Source: Photorhabdus cinerea (GTDB lineage Bacteria > Pseudomonadota > Gammaproteobacteria > Enterobacterales > Enterobacteriaceae). Taken from it: a stretch of 64,000 nt of DNA. The position numbers and the translations under genes were made by a program. Below, piece by piece: positions 18,150 through 27,017 of the stretch. Each line of letters starts with the position of its first letter. Position 1 is the stretch's first letter. The stretch is taken from the NCBI RefSeq assembly GCF_011189575.1, contig NZ_PUJW01000007.1, positions 62,001 to 126,000 on the forward strand, in the 5' to 3' direction. A model generated the notes under the pieces. That model saw only the letters and a list, made by a program, of their open reading frames with translations. It had not been told where the DNA came from and made no database searches.

Positions 18150-18779
18150 CTACAGTTTCCGCCCTGTCGCTACAATGTATACTTCACGCGATCGTGCCCG
18201 CGAAGCGTCTGGCTTACGAATTTTCACACTCGTAAACAGGGAGCGAATTTCCCTCAGGTATTCATCAAAGCCCTCTCCCTGAAATACTTTGACGATGAAA
18301 CTCCCCCCGGGGGCCAGCACATCACGACACATATCTAACGCCAATTCAACCAGATACATGGATCGAGGAATATCGACCGCAGGTGTTCCGCTCATATTGG
18401 GTGCCATATCCGACATGACTACCTGGACTTTGTTATTACCAACTCGCTCAAGCAATGTTTTCAATACAAGTTCATCACGGAAATCTCCCTGAAGGAAATC
18501 GACTCCAACAATTGGGTCCATCGGTAAAAGATCACAGGCAATTACCCGCCCATTCTCATTAATTTGACTCACTGCGTACTGAGACCATCCACCAGGGGCT
18601 GCTCCTAAATCGACAACGGTCATGCCAGGCTTAAAAATTTTGTCACTTTGTTGAATTTCATCAAGTTTAAACCAAGCGCGAGAACGCAGCCCTTTTTTCT
18701 GTGCCTGAAGAACATATTTATCACTAAAGTGTTCTTGTAACCAGCGACTGGAACTTGCCGAACGTTTTTTATTGGCCAT
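18150..18779 (-). CDS. rlmE: 23S rRNA (uridine(2552)-2'-O)-methyltransferase RlmE
   Basis: Methylates the A-loop uridine of 23S rRNA. The 209-residue product has the SAM-binding motif VVDLGAAPGGWSQ near residue 57. The catalytic tetrad elements Lys, Asp, Lys and Glu typical of FtsJ enzymes are visible around SDMAPNMSG and VKVFQGEGFDEY. The start at 18779 aligns with E. coli. It is cotranscribed with ftsH as in E. coli and is divergent from yhbY. Confidence 0.97.
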   Translation of the reverse strand: MANKKRSASSSRWLQEHFSDKYVLQAQKKGLRSRAWFKLDEIQQSDKIFKPGMTVVDLGAAPGGWSQYAVSQINENGRVIACDLLPMDPIVGVDFLQGDFRDELVLKTLLERVGNNKVQVVMSDMAPNMSGTPAVDIPRSMYLVELALDMCRDVLAPGGSFIVKVFQGEGFDEYLREIRSLFTSVKIRKPDASRARSREVYIVATGRKL

Positions 18780-18916
18780 TGTCCTTTCCAACTATACTAA
18801 TAAAGAGCCAGATATCTATTGCTCGACACACCAAAACCACAACACACTATTTATGGTGATAGATATGAGATGGCGGTAGAATGTCCCGTTTTCAATCCTA
18901 ACTAAGCAAAAAAACA

Positions 18917-19210
18917 ATGACTCTTAACAAAAAACAAGTACAACACCTAAAAAGTCTCGCTCATCCGTTAAAACCTGTCGTTATGATCGGTAACAACGGT
19001 CTGACTGAAGGCGTGTTGGCTGAAATTGAACAAACGCTGGCACACCATGAGCTTATCAAAGTCAAAATCGCAGGCGAAGATCGTGAAATCAAAAATTTGA
19101 TCGCCGATGCAATTGTTCGCGAGACCGGCGCATATAATGTGCAAATTATCGGGAAAATTCTGGTTCTTTACCGCCAATCGGAAGAACGCAGAATTATTTT
19201 ACCTAAATAA
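18917..19210 (+). CDS. yhbY: CRS1/YhbY-type RNA-binding protein
   Basis: A 97-residue KH-like (CRM domain) protein that associates with pre-50S particles. It has the family motifs LNKKQVQHLKSLAHPLKPVV and the GxxG loop IGNNGLTEGV (about 24-33). The gene is divergent from rlmE across a 137-bp promoter region, the E. coli arrangement. It converges on greA through a shared terminator. Confidence 0.96.
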   Translation: MTLNKKQVQHLKSLAHPLKPVVMIGNNGLTEGVLAEIEQTLAHHELIKVKIAGEDREIKNLIADAIVRETGAYNVQIIGKILVLYRQSEERRIILPK

Positions 19211-19253
19211 TCAAATCACATTTATATAAAAATGCCATGCGCATTATTATGAT

Positions 19254-19279
19254 AAAAAAGGCCGAATCCGGCCTTTTTT
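19254..19279. terminator. Bidirectional terminator between yhbY and greA
   Basis: Six A, GGCCG, loop AATC, CGGCC and six T (19254-19279). The A and T runs on both sides allow termination from either direction between the convergent genes. Confidence 0.88.
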
Positions 19280-19346
19280 ACTTTCTATACAATTCTAGTG
19301 TAACTTTACCTAACGGAAATCGACAGCAACAGGCTGATCCTAAAGT

Positions 19347-19823
19347 TTAAATATATTCAACTTTCAAGATTTCATATTCAACTTCACCACCAGGCGTCTT
19401 GATAGTCACAACGTCATCAACCTCTTTGCCAATCAGGCCACGAGCAATCGGTGAATTCACGGAAATTAAATTTTCTTTAATATCAGCCTCATCATCACCT
19501 ACAATCCGGTAAGTTTGCTCTTCATCAGTATTTACATTCAAAGCTGTAACTGTAGCACCAAAAATAACACGTCCAGTCTTGGGCATTTTTGTGACATCAA
19601 TCACTTGTGCATTAGAAAGCTTAGCTTCAATTTCCTGGATACGACCTTCGCAGAAACCTTGTTGTTCACGAGCTGCATGATATTCAGCGTTTTCTTTCAG
19701 ATCACCATGTTCACGCGCTTCAGCAATGTCTGAAATAATTTTTGGACGACGTACGTTTTTCAGATAATCTAACTCTTCGCGCAACTTATCCGCGCCACGT
19801 CCCGTCATTGGAATCTGTTTCAT
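19347..19823 (-). CDS. greA: Transcript cleavage factor GreA
   Basis: Rescues backtracked RNA polymerase by stimulating transcript cleavage. The 158-residue protein has the N-terminal coiled-coil hairpin (about 1-75). The acidic tip residues lie in EAREHGDLKENAEYHAAREQ. The C-terminal FKBP-like domain includes SPIARGLIGKEVDD. Length and sequence match E. coli GreA. It is convergent with yhbY and divergent from dacB. Confidence 0.97.
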   Translation of the reverse strand: MKQIPMTGRGADKLREELDYLKNVRRPKIISDIAEAREHGDLKENAEYHAAREQQGFCEGRIQEIEAKLSNAQVIDVTKMPKTGRVIFGATVTALNVNTDEEQTYRIVGDDEADIKENLISVNSPIARGLIGKEVDDVVTIKTPGGEVEYEILKVEYI

Positions 19824-20083
19824 TATATTAATCCTCTAAATCTTTCCTGAGCAAAAACCAAGCATCATCCTGATGTTTTCAGATAACAGCACAATGAGCA
19901 CGCCTTGTCGGGCGGGCTTCCAGACAATAAACAGTAATGTAAACCACAGGATTACCCAGAGTTCACAATCATTTCTACATATTAATGTGTCATTCTAACG
20001 TAGACTTGATGATGGGTCATCGTTTACTTTTCCCCACTTTGCACCTTAGTATTGTGGTATGTCCACATCCACATGCGAAATTT

Positions 20084-21532
20084 ATGTCCCTTTTTAAAAT
20101 GGCCAGCAGATTAGTTTGCGTTACCACGCTGTATTTGACTATCACCAACGCAAATGCCACACCAGTTGAGGAATATGCACAATATTTGCCTGACGGTACT
20201 AATCTGGCGTTAATCGCCCAAAAAGTTGGCGCCAATACACCGTTACTTGATTATCACGGCCAGCAAATGGCTCTACCAGCAAGTACTCTAAAAGTTGTCA
20301 CGGCCCTTGCAGCATTATTGCAACTGGGCAAAGACTATCGCTTTATCACCACACTAGAAAGTAATAGCAAAATTTCAAATGGTGTTTTAAAAGGAAATTT
20401 GACTGCTCGTTTTGTTGGAGATCCGACACTGACCCGTCAACAACTTCGCAATATGGTTACTTTTCTACAACAATCTGGTGTGAAAAAAATTGACGGGGAT
20501 CTTCTGATAGATGTTTCCGCTTTTGCCAGCCACGATAAAGCTCCCGGTTGGGTATGGAATGACATGACCCAATGTTTCAGTGCTCCACCTTCTGCCGCAA
20601 TTGTGGATCGAAACTGTTTTTCAGTTTCACTGTATAGCGCGGAACGTCCCGGCGATACTGCATTTATCCGTGTCGCATCCTTTTATCCAGTGAATATGTT
20701 CAGTGAAGTTAAAACCCTGGCAAAAGGATCACCTGAAAGCCAGTACTGTGAGTTGGATGTGGTTCCCGGAGAACTTAACCGTTTTACCCTAACCGGATGC
20801 CTTACTCAACGTAGTGAACCATTACCACTGGCTTTCGCTATTCAGAATGGTGCCAGCTATGCAGGGGCAATTCTCAAAAACGAACTGCAAATTGCAGGAA
20901 TTGAAGTAACAGGCAATCTCAAACGCCAAAGCTTACCCACTGAACCCGGTAAAGTCCTGGCTCAGAATCAATCAGTACCATTACATGATCTGTTGAAAGT
21001 CATGCTGAAAAAATCTGACAATATGATCGCTGATACTGTATTCCGAACAATAGGCCAACAACACTTTAATATACCAGGAACCTGGCGTTCAGGCTCTGAT
21101 GCTGTGCGGCAAGTATTAAAACAAAAAGCCGGTATCGATTTGGGAAATACCGTTATGGTGGATGGTTCAGGATTATCCCGCCACAATCTGATCACTCCAG
21201 CAACCATGATAGAAGTGTTACAGTTTATTGCTCAACATGATCAAGAATTAGATTTTATTTCTATGCTGCCATTAGCGGGTCATGACGGCACGCTGAGATA
21301 TCGGGGAGGGTTAGATGAAGCAGGAGTAAATGGAAAAGTTTCAGCTAAGACCGGTGCCCTGCAAGGAGTTTATAATCTCGCTGGCTTTATAACCACTGCC
21401 AATGGTCAGCGAATTGCCTTCGTACAGTTTATTTCTGCCTATGCCGTACCACCAAAAGAACATCGTAACCGCCGAATTCCTTTAGTGAGATTTGAAAGCA
21501 GGCTATATAAAGATCTCTACCAATACAACTAA
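20084..21532 (+). CDS. dacB: D-alanyl-D-alanine carboxypeptidase/endopeptidase PBP4
   Basis: Periplasmic class C penicillin-binding protein that trims and cleaves peptidoglycan cross-links. The 482-residue product begins with a signal peptide (cleavage probably after NANA). Catalytic motifs are STLK (SxxK), SDN in KKSDNMIAD and KTG in SAKTGALQGV. The start is uncertain: the open frame extends to 19985, but homology begins near the ATG at 20084 (or 20099), and no strong ribosome-binding site distinguishes them. The end is convergent with obgE. Confidence 0.94.
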   Translation: MSLFKMASRLVCVTTLYLTITNANATPVEEYAQYLPDGTNLALIAQKVGANTPLLDYHGQQMALPASTLKVVTALAALLQLGKDYRFITTLESNSKISNGVLKGNLTARFVGDPTLTRQQLRNMVTFLQQSGVKKIDGDLLIDVSAFASHDKAPGWVWNDMTQCFSAPPSAAIVDRNCFSVSLYSAERPGDTAFIRVASFYPVNMFSEVKTLAKGSPESQYCELDVVPGELNRFTLTGCLTQRSEPLPLAFAIQNGASYAGAILKNELQIAGIEVTGNLKRQSLPTEPGKVLAQNQSVPLHDLLKVMLKKSDNMIADTVFRTIGQQHFNIPGTWRSGSDAVRQVLKQKAGIDLGNTVMVDGSGLSRHNLITPATMIEVLQFIAQHDQELDFISMLPLAGHDGTLRYRGGLDEAGVNGKVSAKTGALQGVYNLAGFITTANGQRIAFVQFISAYAVPPKEHRNRRIPLVRFESRLYKDLYQYN

Positions 21533-21540
21533 TACAATGA

Positions 21541-21560
21541 GCGCCACAAACATGTGGCGC
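21541..21560. terminator. Hairpin between dacB and obgE
   Basis: GCGCCACA, loop AACA, TGTGGCGC: a perfect 8-bp stem between convergent genes, with a short CCTT after it. A weak or rho-assisted terminator is likely. Confidence 0.6.
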
Positions 21561-21588
21561 CCTTAACTATAGTGAAAGAACGGAAGAA

Positions 21589-22764
21589 TCAGCGTTTATA
21601 AATAAACTCAACACCTTCGTTGTCATCTTCGTCCCAATCGTCATCCCAATCATCGTCTGCTTCCGAAACCTGATCCAATTGCTCTTTATGGTAATCATCC
21701 CACATGAATTCAACTTTCTCAGGCTGAGCTTCACCTTCTGTCGTACTCATATTACGCGGCTGAGTTTTCATAAACTCCATGATATCCCAGCAAAGCTCTT
21801 GAACGCCCTGACGATTCACCGCGGAGATCATATAGAAGCTACTTTCCCAACCCAATTCATCAGCAATGGCTTGCGCACGCTGTTTAGCTTCTTCAGGCTC
21901 CAACAGATCAACTTTGTTGAATACTAACCAGAGTGGTTTTTGTGCCAGCTTTTCACTGTATTGCTGTAGCTCGTTGACAATAATCCGAGCATTTTCGACA
22001 GGATTCGATTCATCAACAGGACAGATATCGATTAAGTGCAGTAGTACTCGGCAACGTTCCAAATGCTTCAAGAAACGGATTCCCAAGCCAGCGCCATCAG
22101 AAGCACCTTCAATAAGCCCTGGAATATCAGCGACAACGAAACTCTGCTCGTTATCCATCCTTACTACACCCAAGCTTGGTACCAGAGTTGTAAACGGATA
22201 ATCTGCAACTTTTGGTTTAGCAGCAGAAACAGAGCGGATAAATGTGGATTTGCCCGCATTTGGCATCCCCAGCATACCAACATCCGCTAATAACATCAGC
22301 TCCAGCATCAGTTCACGGGTTTCACCTGAAGTTCCCATCGTTCTTTGGCGAGGAGCCCGGTTGACAGAAGATTTAAAACGGGTATTACCGAGTCCGTGAA
22401 ACCCACCTTTAGCTACCATCAAACGCTGTTCATGGCGCGTCATATCGCCAAGAACCTCACCAGTTGCCACATCGCGAACACGCGTACCTACAGGCACTTT
22501 GATAGTGATATCCTGACCACGCTTACCTGTACAATCCCGGCTTTGACCATTTTGTCCACGTTCTGCCCGAAAAGATTTTTCAAAACGATAGTCAATCAAT
22601 GTGTTGAGATTTTCATCTGCCAATAGATAAACATCTCCACCATCTCCACCGTCACCACCGTCTGGCCCACCTTTCGGAATATATTTTTCACGGCGGAAGC
22701 TAACACAACCATTGCCACCATCCCCCGCAACAACCAGTATTCTGGCTTCATCTACAAATTTCAT
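21589..22764 (-). CDS. obgE: GTPase ObgE/CgtA
   Basis: Ribosome-associated GTPase involved in 50S assembly and the stringent response. The 391-residue protein has a Gly-rich OBG domain (about 1-158) and a G domain with NAGKSTFIR (about 167), DIPGLIEGAS and NKVD. Its acidic tail is rich in Asp, Glu and Trp. I trimmed the start to 22764 (MKFVDEARILVVAGDGGNGC). In E. coli yhbE lies between rpmA and obgE; here only 127 bp separate them and that gene is absent. Confidence 0.97.
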   Translation of the reverse strand: MKFVDEARILVVAGDGGNGCVSFRREKYIPKGGPDGGDGGDGGDVYLLADENLNTLIDYRFEKSFRAERGQNGQSRDCTGKRGQDITIKVPVGTRVRDVATGEVLGDMTRHEQRLMVAKGGFHGLGNTRFKSSVNRAPRQRTMGTSGETRELMLELMLLADVGMLGMPNAGKSTFIRSVSAAKPKVADYPFTTLVPSLGVVRMDNEQSFVVADIPGLIEGASDGAGLGIRFLKHLERCRVLLHLIDICPVDESNPVENARIIVNELQQYSEKLAQKPLWLVFNKVDLLEPEEAKQRAQAIADELGWESSFYMISAVNRQGVQELCWDIMEFMKTQPRNMSTTEGEAQPEKVEFMWDDYHKEQLDQVSEADDDWDDDWDEDDNEGVEFIYKR

Positions 22765-22836
22765 ATCTTTTCTCCGTATGAGAGCCATATAGTGCTGGAC
22801 GGCTGTTTTACCCAGAGATGGCGTATTGAGAATAAT

Positions 22837-22866
22837 AAAAAGCCCCGCAACACATTGCAGGGCTTC
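22837..22866 (-). terminator. Terminator between rpmA and obgE
   Basis: On the minus strand AAGCCCTGCAA pairs with TTGCGGGGCTT (one mismatch) around TGTG and is followed by five T. It would limit readthrough from rplU-rpmA into obgE. Confidence 0.8.
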
Positions 22867-22891
22867 TGATTCGGTTTATAACTCGAAAAAC

Positions 22892-23149
22892 TTATTCAGC
22901 TTCGATGCTGATAAATTTGCGGTTTTTCGGGCCTTTAACTTCGAATTTAACTTTCCCGTCAGTTAGTGCGAACAGGGTATGGTCACGACCACAACCAACG
23001 TTATTGCCAGCGTGGAATTTAGTACCACGTTGACGGACAATGATGCTGCCTGCTAATACAGACTCGCCACCAAAACGTTTTACACCCAGACGTTTACTTT
23101 CAGAATCGCGGCCATTACGAGTTGAGCCGCCAGCCTTTTTGTGTGCCAT
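22892..23149 (-). CDS. rpmA: 50S ribosomal protein L27
   Basis: Ribosomal protein whose N-terminal tail reaches the peptidyl-transferase centre. The 85-residue product MAHKKAGGSTRNGRDS... has the family length and conserved N-terminus. It follows rplU by 19 bp, the standard L21-L27 pair. Confidence 0.98.
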   Translation of the reverse strand: MAHKKAGGSTRNGRDSESKRLGVKRFGGESVLAGSIIVRQRGTKFHAGNNVGCGRDHTLFALTDGKVKFEVKGPKNRKFISIEAE

Positions 23150-23168
23150 TAATCTGCTCTCCTAAATC

Positions 23169-23477
23169 TTAAGCGATGACAGTGATTTTAACATCAGTGA
23201 ACCACTGACGGTGGCCCTGCTGCTTACGACTGTGTTTACGGCGACGAAACTTAACTATTTTAATTTTCTCGCCGCGACCATGAGCAACCACTTCAGCTTT
23301 GATTCTAACGCCTTCAACGACAGGAGCGCCGATTTTGATGTCATCACCATTAGCGACCATCAGAACCTGGTCAAACTCAACAGTTTCACCCGTTGCGATG
23401 TCCAGCTTTTCCAGGCGAATTGTTTGACCTTCGCTGACTCGGTGTTGTTTACCACCACTTTGGAAAACCGCGTACAT
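23169..23477 (-). CDS. rplU: 50S ribosomal protein L21
   Basis: 23S rRNA-binding protein of the large subunit. The 102-residue product (MYAVFQSGGKQHRVSEGQ) includes the conserved basic segment KFRRRKHSRKQQGHRQ. I used the start at 23477; the longer frame (23513) adds residues not found in the family. It is divergent from ispB, as in E. coli. Confidence 0.97.
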   Translation of the reverse strand: MYAVFQSGGKQHRVSEGQTIRLEKLDIATGETVEFDQVLMVANGDDIKIGAPVVEGVRIKAEVVAHGRGEKIKIVKFRRRKHSRKQQGHRQWFTDVKITVIA

Positions 23478-23728
23478 ATAAACTCCGCTTTCCGCACGCC
23501 CCCTATATATCATTCCAGAGCGCGCTATAAATATTCATAATAGGGCGCGAATTCTACGCAAAAAAGCCTAAGAAGACAAGAGCAGAATTAGAGCAGAAGA
23601 TAAAAAAACGTAGTTTCTGAATTGTCATTTATTTGAACTGTTTTTCGAGTACAATCAAGACACAGCGATAACTCTTGTAACGTTAATATGAACACAGCTC
23701 TGCATTAGAACTCATAGCCGAAAAAAAC

Positions 23729-24700
23729 ATGAATTTAGAATCTATTATCAAGCTAACCGCTGATGATATGGCAGCGGTAAATGAAGCCATTCTTAGTCAG
23801 TTAAATTCTGACGTTATCCTTATAAATCAACTGGGCTACTACATAATCAGTGGAGGAGGAAAACGCATTCGCCCAATAATTGCCATTCTGGCTGGCAAAG
23901 CATTGGGTTACCAAGGTAATAAGCATATTACTGTTGCTGCATTAATTGAATTCATCCATACAGCTACCCTATTACATGATGATGTTGTAGATGAATCAGA
24001 TATGCGACGCGGCAAAGCAACCGCCAATGCCACTTTTGGTAATGCGGCAAGTGTACTGGTTGGTGATTTTATATACACTCGCTCTTTCCAGATGATGACA
24101 GCTCTTGACTCTATGCGGGTTCTCAAATTGATGTCAGAAGCCACCAATGTTATCGCTGAAGGTGAAGTTTTACAGTTAATGAACTGCAATGACCCAAATA
24201 TCTCTGAAGATGATTATATGCGGGTGATTTACAGTAAAACAGCTCGGCTATTTGAAGTTGCCGCTCACTCTTCTGCAATTCTTTCTAACGCTACACCAGA
24301 ACAAGAAACCGCTTTACAAAATTACGGGCGTTACTTAGGCACTGCATTCCAGCTAATTGATGATTTACTTGATTATGATGCCGATAGCAATACATTAGGC
24401 AAAAATACTGGCGATGATCTTAATGAAGGTAAACCTACATTGCCATTATTACACGCTATGAATCATGGTAATCCAGAACAATCGGCACTTATTCGTGAAG
24501 CGATTGAAAAAGGTAACGGCCGCCACTTACTTGAAACCGTACTAACAACAATGAAACAATGCGGCTCGCTGGAATACACCCGTAAACGAGCAGAAGAAGA
24601 AGCAGATAAAGCAATTATTGCTTTGCAGGTACTGGAAAGCTCCCCATACAAGCAAGCACTTGTGGGGTTAGCTCATATTGCTGTACAACGTCTTTCTTAA
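23729..24700 (+). CDS. ispB: Octaprenyl diphosphate synthase
   Basis: Makes the C40 side-chain precursor of ubiquinone and menaquinone. The 323-residue protein has the first aspartate-rich motif LLHDDVVDESD (about 80-90) and the second, LIDDLLDYDAD (about 208-218). GGGKRIRP lies near residue 43. It is divergent from rplU. In E. coli the next genes are sfsB (nlp) and murA; here two Mu-like DNA-binding genes intervene and murA is not present. Confidence 0.97.
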   Translation: MNLESIIKLTADDMAAVNEAILSQLNSDVILINQLGYYIISGGGKRIRPIIAILAGKALGYQGNKHITVAALIEFIHTATLLHDDVVDESDMRRGKATANATFGNAASVLVGDFIYTRSFQMMTALDSMRVLKLMSEATNVIAEGEVLQLMNCNDPNISEDDYMRVIYSKTARLFEVAAHSSAILSNATPEQETALQNYGRYLGTAFQLIDDLLDYDADSNTLGKNTGDDLNEGKPTLPLLHAMNHGNPEQSALIREAIEKGNGRHLLETVLTTMKQCGSLEYTRKRAEEEADKAIIALQVLESSPYKQALVGLAHIAVQRLS

Positions 24701-24711
24701 TTAATAATAAC

Positions 24712-24743
24712 AAAACCTGGAATTAATCTGACTCCAGGTTTTT
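24712..24743. terminator. Bidirectional terminator after ispB
   Basis: AAAACCTGGA (about 24714-24722) pairs with TCCAGGTTTTT (about 24733-24743). It lies between convergent ispB and the Mu-type gene and overlaps the last codons of the latter. Confidence 0.75.
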
Positions 24744-25103
24744 CTCTGTGTCTTCAACACCTACATCAATATAACCAATCAGTTTTGCCAGCCCTTCCCG
24801 CAGAATAAATTTCACAACTTTTTCTCGCTCAACTTTCGTCAGTTGATAATAAGCCTCGACCCAAATTAAAAATGGGTCCTGCCTTTTATTTGTGTAATCA
24901 ATAGTACTTTCCCCTACGGATAACACATTAAGTACATCTTCAGGCAAGCTGTTTATATGATATTCAAGAGCCTTGCCTTGAACACCCCGTTTACGTCTAT
25001 ATTCCCATCCTTCTCGTCTTGCCATCAGGTTTATCCCCTGTGGCGAAGAAGGAAGTCCGGCAATACCAACCAGCTCTTTAGCTGAGTACCATTCTTTTTT
25101 CAT
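24723..25103 (-). CDS. DNA-binding protein with Mu transposase-type N-terminal HTH (copy 1)
   Basis: A 126-residue protein. Its first 55 residues (MKKEWYSAKELVGIAGLPSS, then GW-RR-RGVQGKALEY and SLP) follow the winged-helix N-terminal DNA-binding domain of phage Mu transposase MuA and Mu repressor. The remainder has a conserved DPFLIWVEAYYQL segment and a helical end with no known domain to me. The start at 25103 (ATG preceded by AGTGAGAAG) matches the start of the neighbouring paralogue; a GTG at 25124 is possible. No transposase catalytic part is present. Its role is unknown: a regulator or domesticated phage protein is plausible. Confidence 0.75.
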   Translation of the reverse strand: MKKEWYSAKELVGIAGLPSSPQGINLMARREGWEYRRKRGVQGKALEYHINSLPEDVLNVLSVGESTIDYTNKRQDPFLIWVEAYYQLTKVEREKVVKFILREGLAKLIGYIDVGVEDTEKNLESD

Positions 25104-25179
25104 ACTTTTCTTCTCACTTTGCACCGGGATAATGAAGAAGAAGCCAAGTTAGTTGGCATTTTTACTTTCCCAAAATAGG

Positions 25180-25527
25180 TCAAATAACATAAATTTTTTC
25201 CAAAAAACTTCTGATACCATCCCGTAAAATCATGGCTGTTACTGCCTGTTTCTCAGATTCTGACAACTGGTAGAAAGCACCGACCCAAACCGATAAAGGA
25301 TCTTGCTTCTGCACCTGATACTCAGAAGGTGATTCATGAAGTTCCAGTGCTGCAATGGTCGTTTCCGGAAAACAGGAATAGTGATACTCAACTGCTTTAC
25401 CTTGTACGCCCCGTCTTTTCTGACGTATCCACTCTTCACGTTTTGCTCTGGCATTAATTCCTTGTGGTGATCCAGGTAACTCACCCACGCCGATTAATTC
25501 CTTGGCCGAATACCACTCTTTTTTCAT
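25180..25527 (-). CDS. DNA-binding protein with Mu transposase-type N-terminal HTH (copy 2)
   Basis: A 115-residue paralogue of the gene just downstream. Both begin MKKEWYSAKEL and share GSPQGIN-A--EW, RRGVQGKA-EYH and a DP-WV-A-YQL segment. The ATG at 25527 has GAGA 8-10 bases upstream; a GTG lies one codon earlier. The two genes are 76 bp apart on the same strand and probably arose by tandem duplication. The C-terminal half is diverged, which argues against a very recent event. Function is not established from sequence. Confidence 0.72.
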   Translation of the reverse strand: MKKEWYSAKELIGVGELPGSPQGINARAKREEWIRQKRRGVQGKAVEYHYSCFPETTIAALELHESPSEYQVQKQDPLSVWVGAFYQLSESEKQAVTAMILRDGIRSFLEKIYVI

Positions 25528-25712
25528 CACGTTTCTCTATTTTTGTAACCAAGTTCAAAAAAGAAGCTTTTAAGAAAAAATTTGGAAATATTTTCAGAAA
25601 AATAATGCTATTTTATTTCTCAATAACAAGTTTAAGTTCGTTATTGCTCTCATGCAGACCTGTTATTTATACCACTAACATAGCATCAAATTTAATAAAA
25701 AAAGGATTAAAA

Positions 25713-25979
25713 ATGATTTCAAGGAAATCTGATTGGCATCCTGCTGACATAATTGCAGCTTTACGCAAGCGGGGAACAACCTTAGCTGAAGTATCACGCA
25801 AAGCGGGGCTTAGCTCATCTACACTGGCTAATGCACTATCACGCCCATGGCCAAAAGGGGAATGGATAATTGCGAATTATCTGGAAATACACCCCTCCGA
25901 AATTTGGCCGAGTCGTTATTTTGATCCAAACACGGGAGAATTATTAGAAAGGAAAATACGCGAACAAACAAATAATTAG
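25713..25979 (+). CDS. sfsB: Ner-like HTH regulator SfsB (Nlp)
   Basis: An 88-residue relative of phage Mu Ner and E. coli SfsB/Nlp, with the signature SDWHPADIIAALRKRGTT and LSSSTLANALSRPWPKGE. This is a helix-turn-helix that binds palindromic DNA. I start at the ATG 25713, which has AGGA 8-11 bases upstream; the longer frame has no homology. It is downstream of ispB as in E. coli, but murA does not follow. The expected role is control of sugar-fermentation genes, by analogy only. Confidence 0.9.
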   Translation: MISRKSDWHPADIIAALRKRGTTLAEVSRKAGLSSSTLANALSRPWPKGEWIIANYLEIHPSEIWPSRYFDPNTGELLERKIREQTNN

Positions 25980-26003
25980 CTAATGAATTATATTCGTTAA
26001 ATA

Positions 26004-26038
26004 AAAACCGCCGGTAATTGTCATACCAGCGGTTTTTA
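26004..26038. terminator. Bidirectional terminator between sfsB and mdh
   Basis: AAAAACCGC and GCGGTTTTT flank an inner GGTA/TACC pairing. A and T runs lie on the two sides between the convergent genes. Confidence 0.82.
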
Positions 26039-26078
26039 TTGCTTCACGGATATATTTTTTATTTATAAAATATATTAA

Positions 26079-27017
26079 TTAGTTATTAATAAAATTTTCG
26101 CCTAATTCTATATCTTTTCTCAATACATCCAACATATCTTCCAATGCTTTCTGTTCAAAATCGCTCAGCTTACCGATGTCCAAACGCTCTTCTACACCAT
26201 TTTTGCCCAAGCGAACCGGCTGAGCGAAGAAACGGGCATACTCGCCATCACCTTCAACGTAGGCACATTCCACAACATTACTTTCGCCTTGTAAGCCACG
26301 GATCAAAGAAAGGCCCAGACGAGCAGCAGCTTGTCCCATAGACAAAGTTGCAGATCCGCCACCCGCTTTAGCTTCAACAACTTCAGTACCTGCATTTTGA
26401 ATACGCTTAGTCAGAGCGGCCAACTCTTCATCAGTAAAACTCACACCGGGGATCTGAGACAACAGAGGAAGGATAGTCACACCAGAATGACCACCGATTA
26501 CCGGCACTTCAATTTCCTGTGGATTTTTACCTTTCAATTCAGCAACAAAAGTATTGGAGCGGATAACATCCAAGGTTGTTATACCAAACAGACGGTTTTT
26601 GTCATATACACCTGCTTTTTTCAGCACTTCGGCTGCAATAGCTACAGTTGTGTTAACTGGGTTAGTAATGATACCAACCAGTGCTTTCGGACAAGTTTTA
26701 GCCACTTGTTCTACCAGGTTACGGACAATACCCGCGTTAACATTAAACAGATCTGAACGATCCATACCTGGTTTACGAGCAACACCTGCAGAAATCAATA
26801 CAACATCCGCTCCTTCCAACGCTGGAGTAGCATCTTCACCAGCAAAACCTTTAATTTTCACTCCCGTTGGAATGTGGCTCAGATCAACAGCCACCCCAGG
26901 GGTAACTGGAGCGATATCATATAAAGAGAGTTCTGAACCTGAAGGAAGCTGGGTTTTTAGTAGAAGAGCAAGAGCCTGACCAATACCACCGGCTGCACCG
27001 AGAACTGCAACTTTCAT
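26079..27017 (-). CDS. mdh: Malate dehydrogenase
   Basis: NAD-dependent TCA-cycle enzyme converting malate to oxaloacetate. The 312-residue protein has the Rossmann motif VLGAAGGIGQ at the N-terminus. The substrate-binding Arg is in ARKPGMDRSDLF and the catalytic His is in VIGGHSG. Length is the same as E. coli Mdh. It is divergent from argR, as in E. coli. Confidence 0.98.
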   Translation of the reverse strand: MKVAVLGAAGGIGQALALLLKTQLPSGSELSLYDIAPVTPGVAVDLSHIPTGVKIKGFAGEDATPALEGADVVLISAGVARKPGMDRSDLFNVNAGIVRNLVEQVAKTCPKALVGIITNPVNTTVAIAAEVLKKAGVYDKNRLFGITTLDVIRSNTFVAELKGKNPQEIEVPVIGGHSGVTILPLLSQIPGVSFTDEELAALTKRIQNAGTEVVEAKAGGGSATLSMGQAAARLGLSLIRGLQGESNVVECAYVEGDGEYARFFAQPVRLGKNGVEERLDIGKLSDFEQKALEDMLDVLRKDIELGENFINN

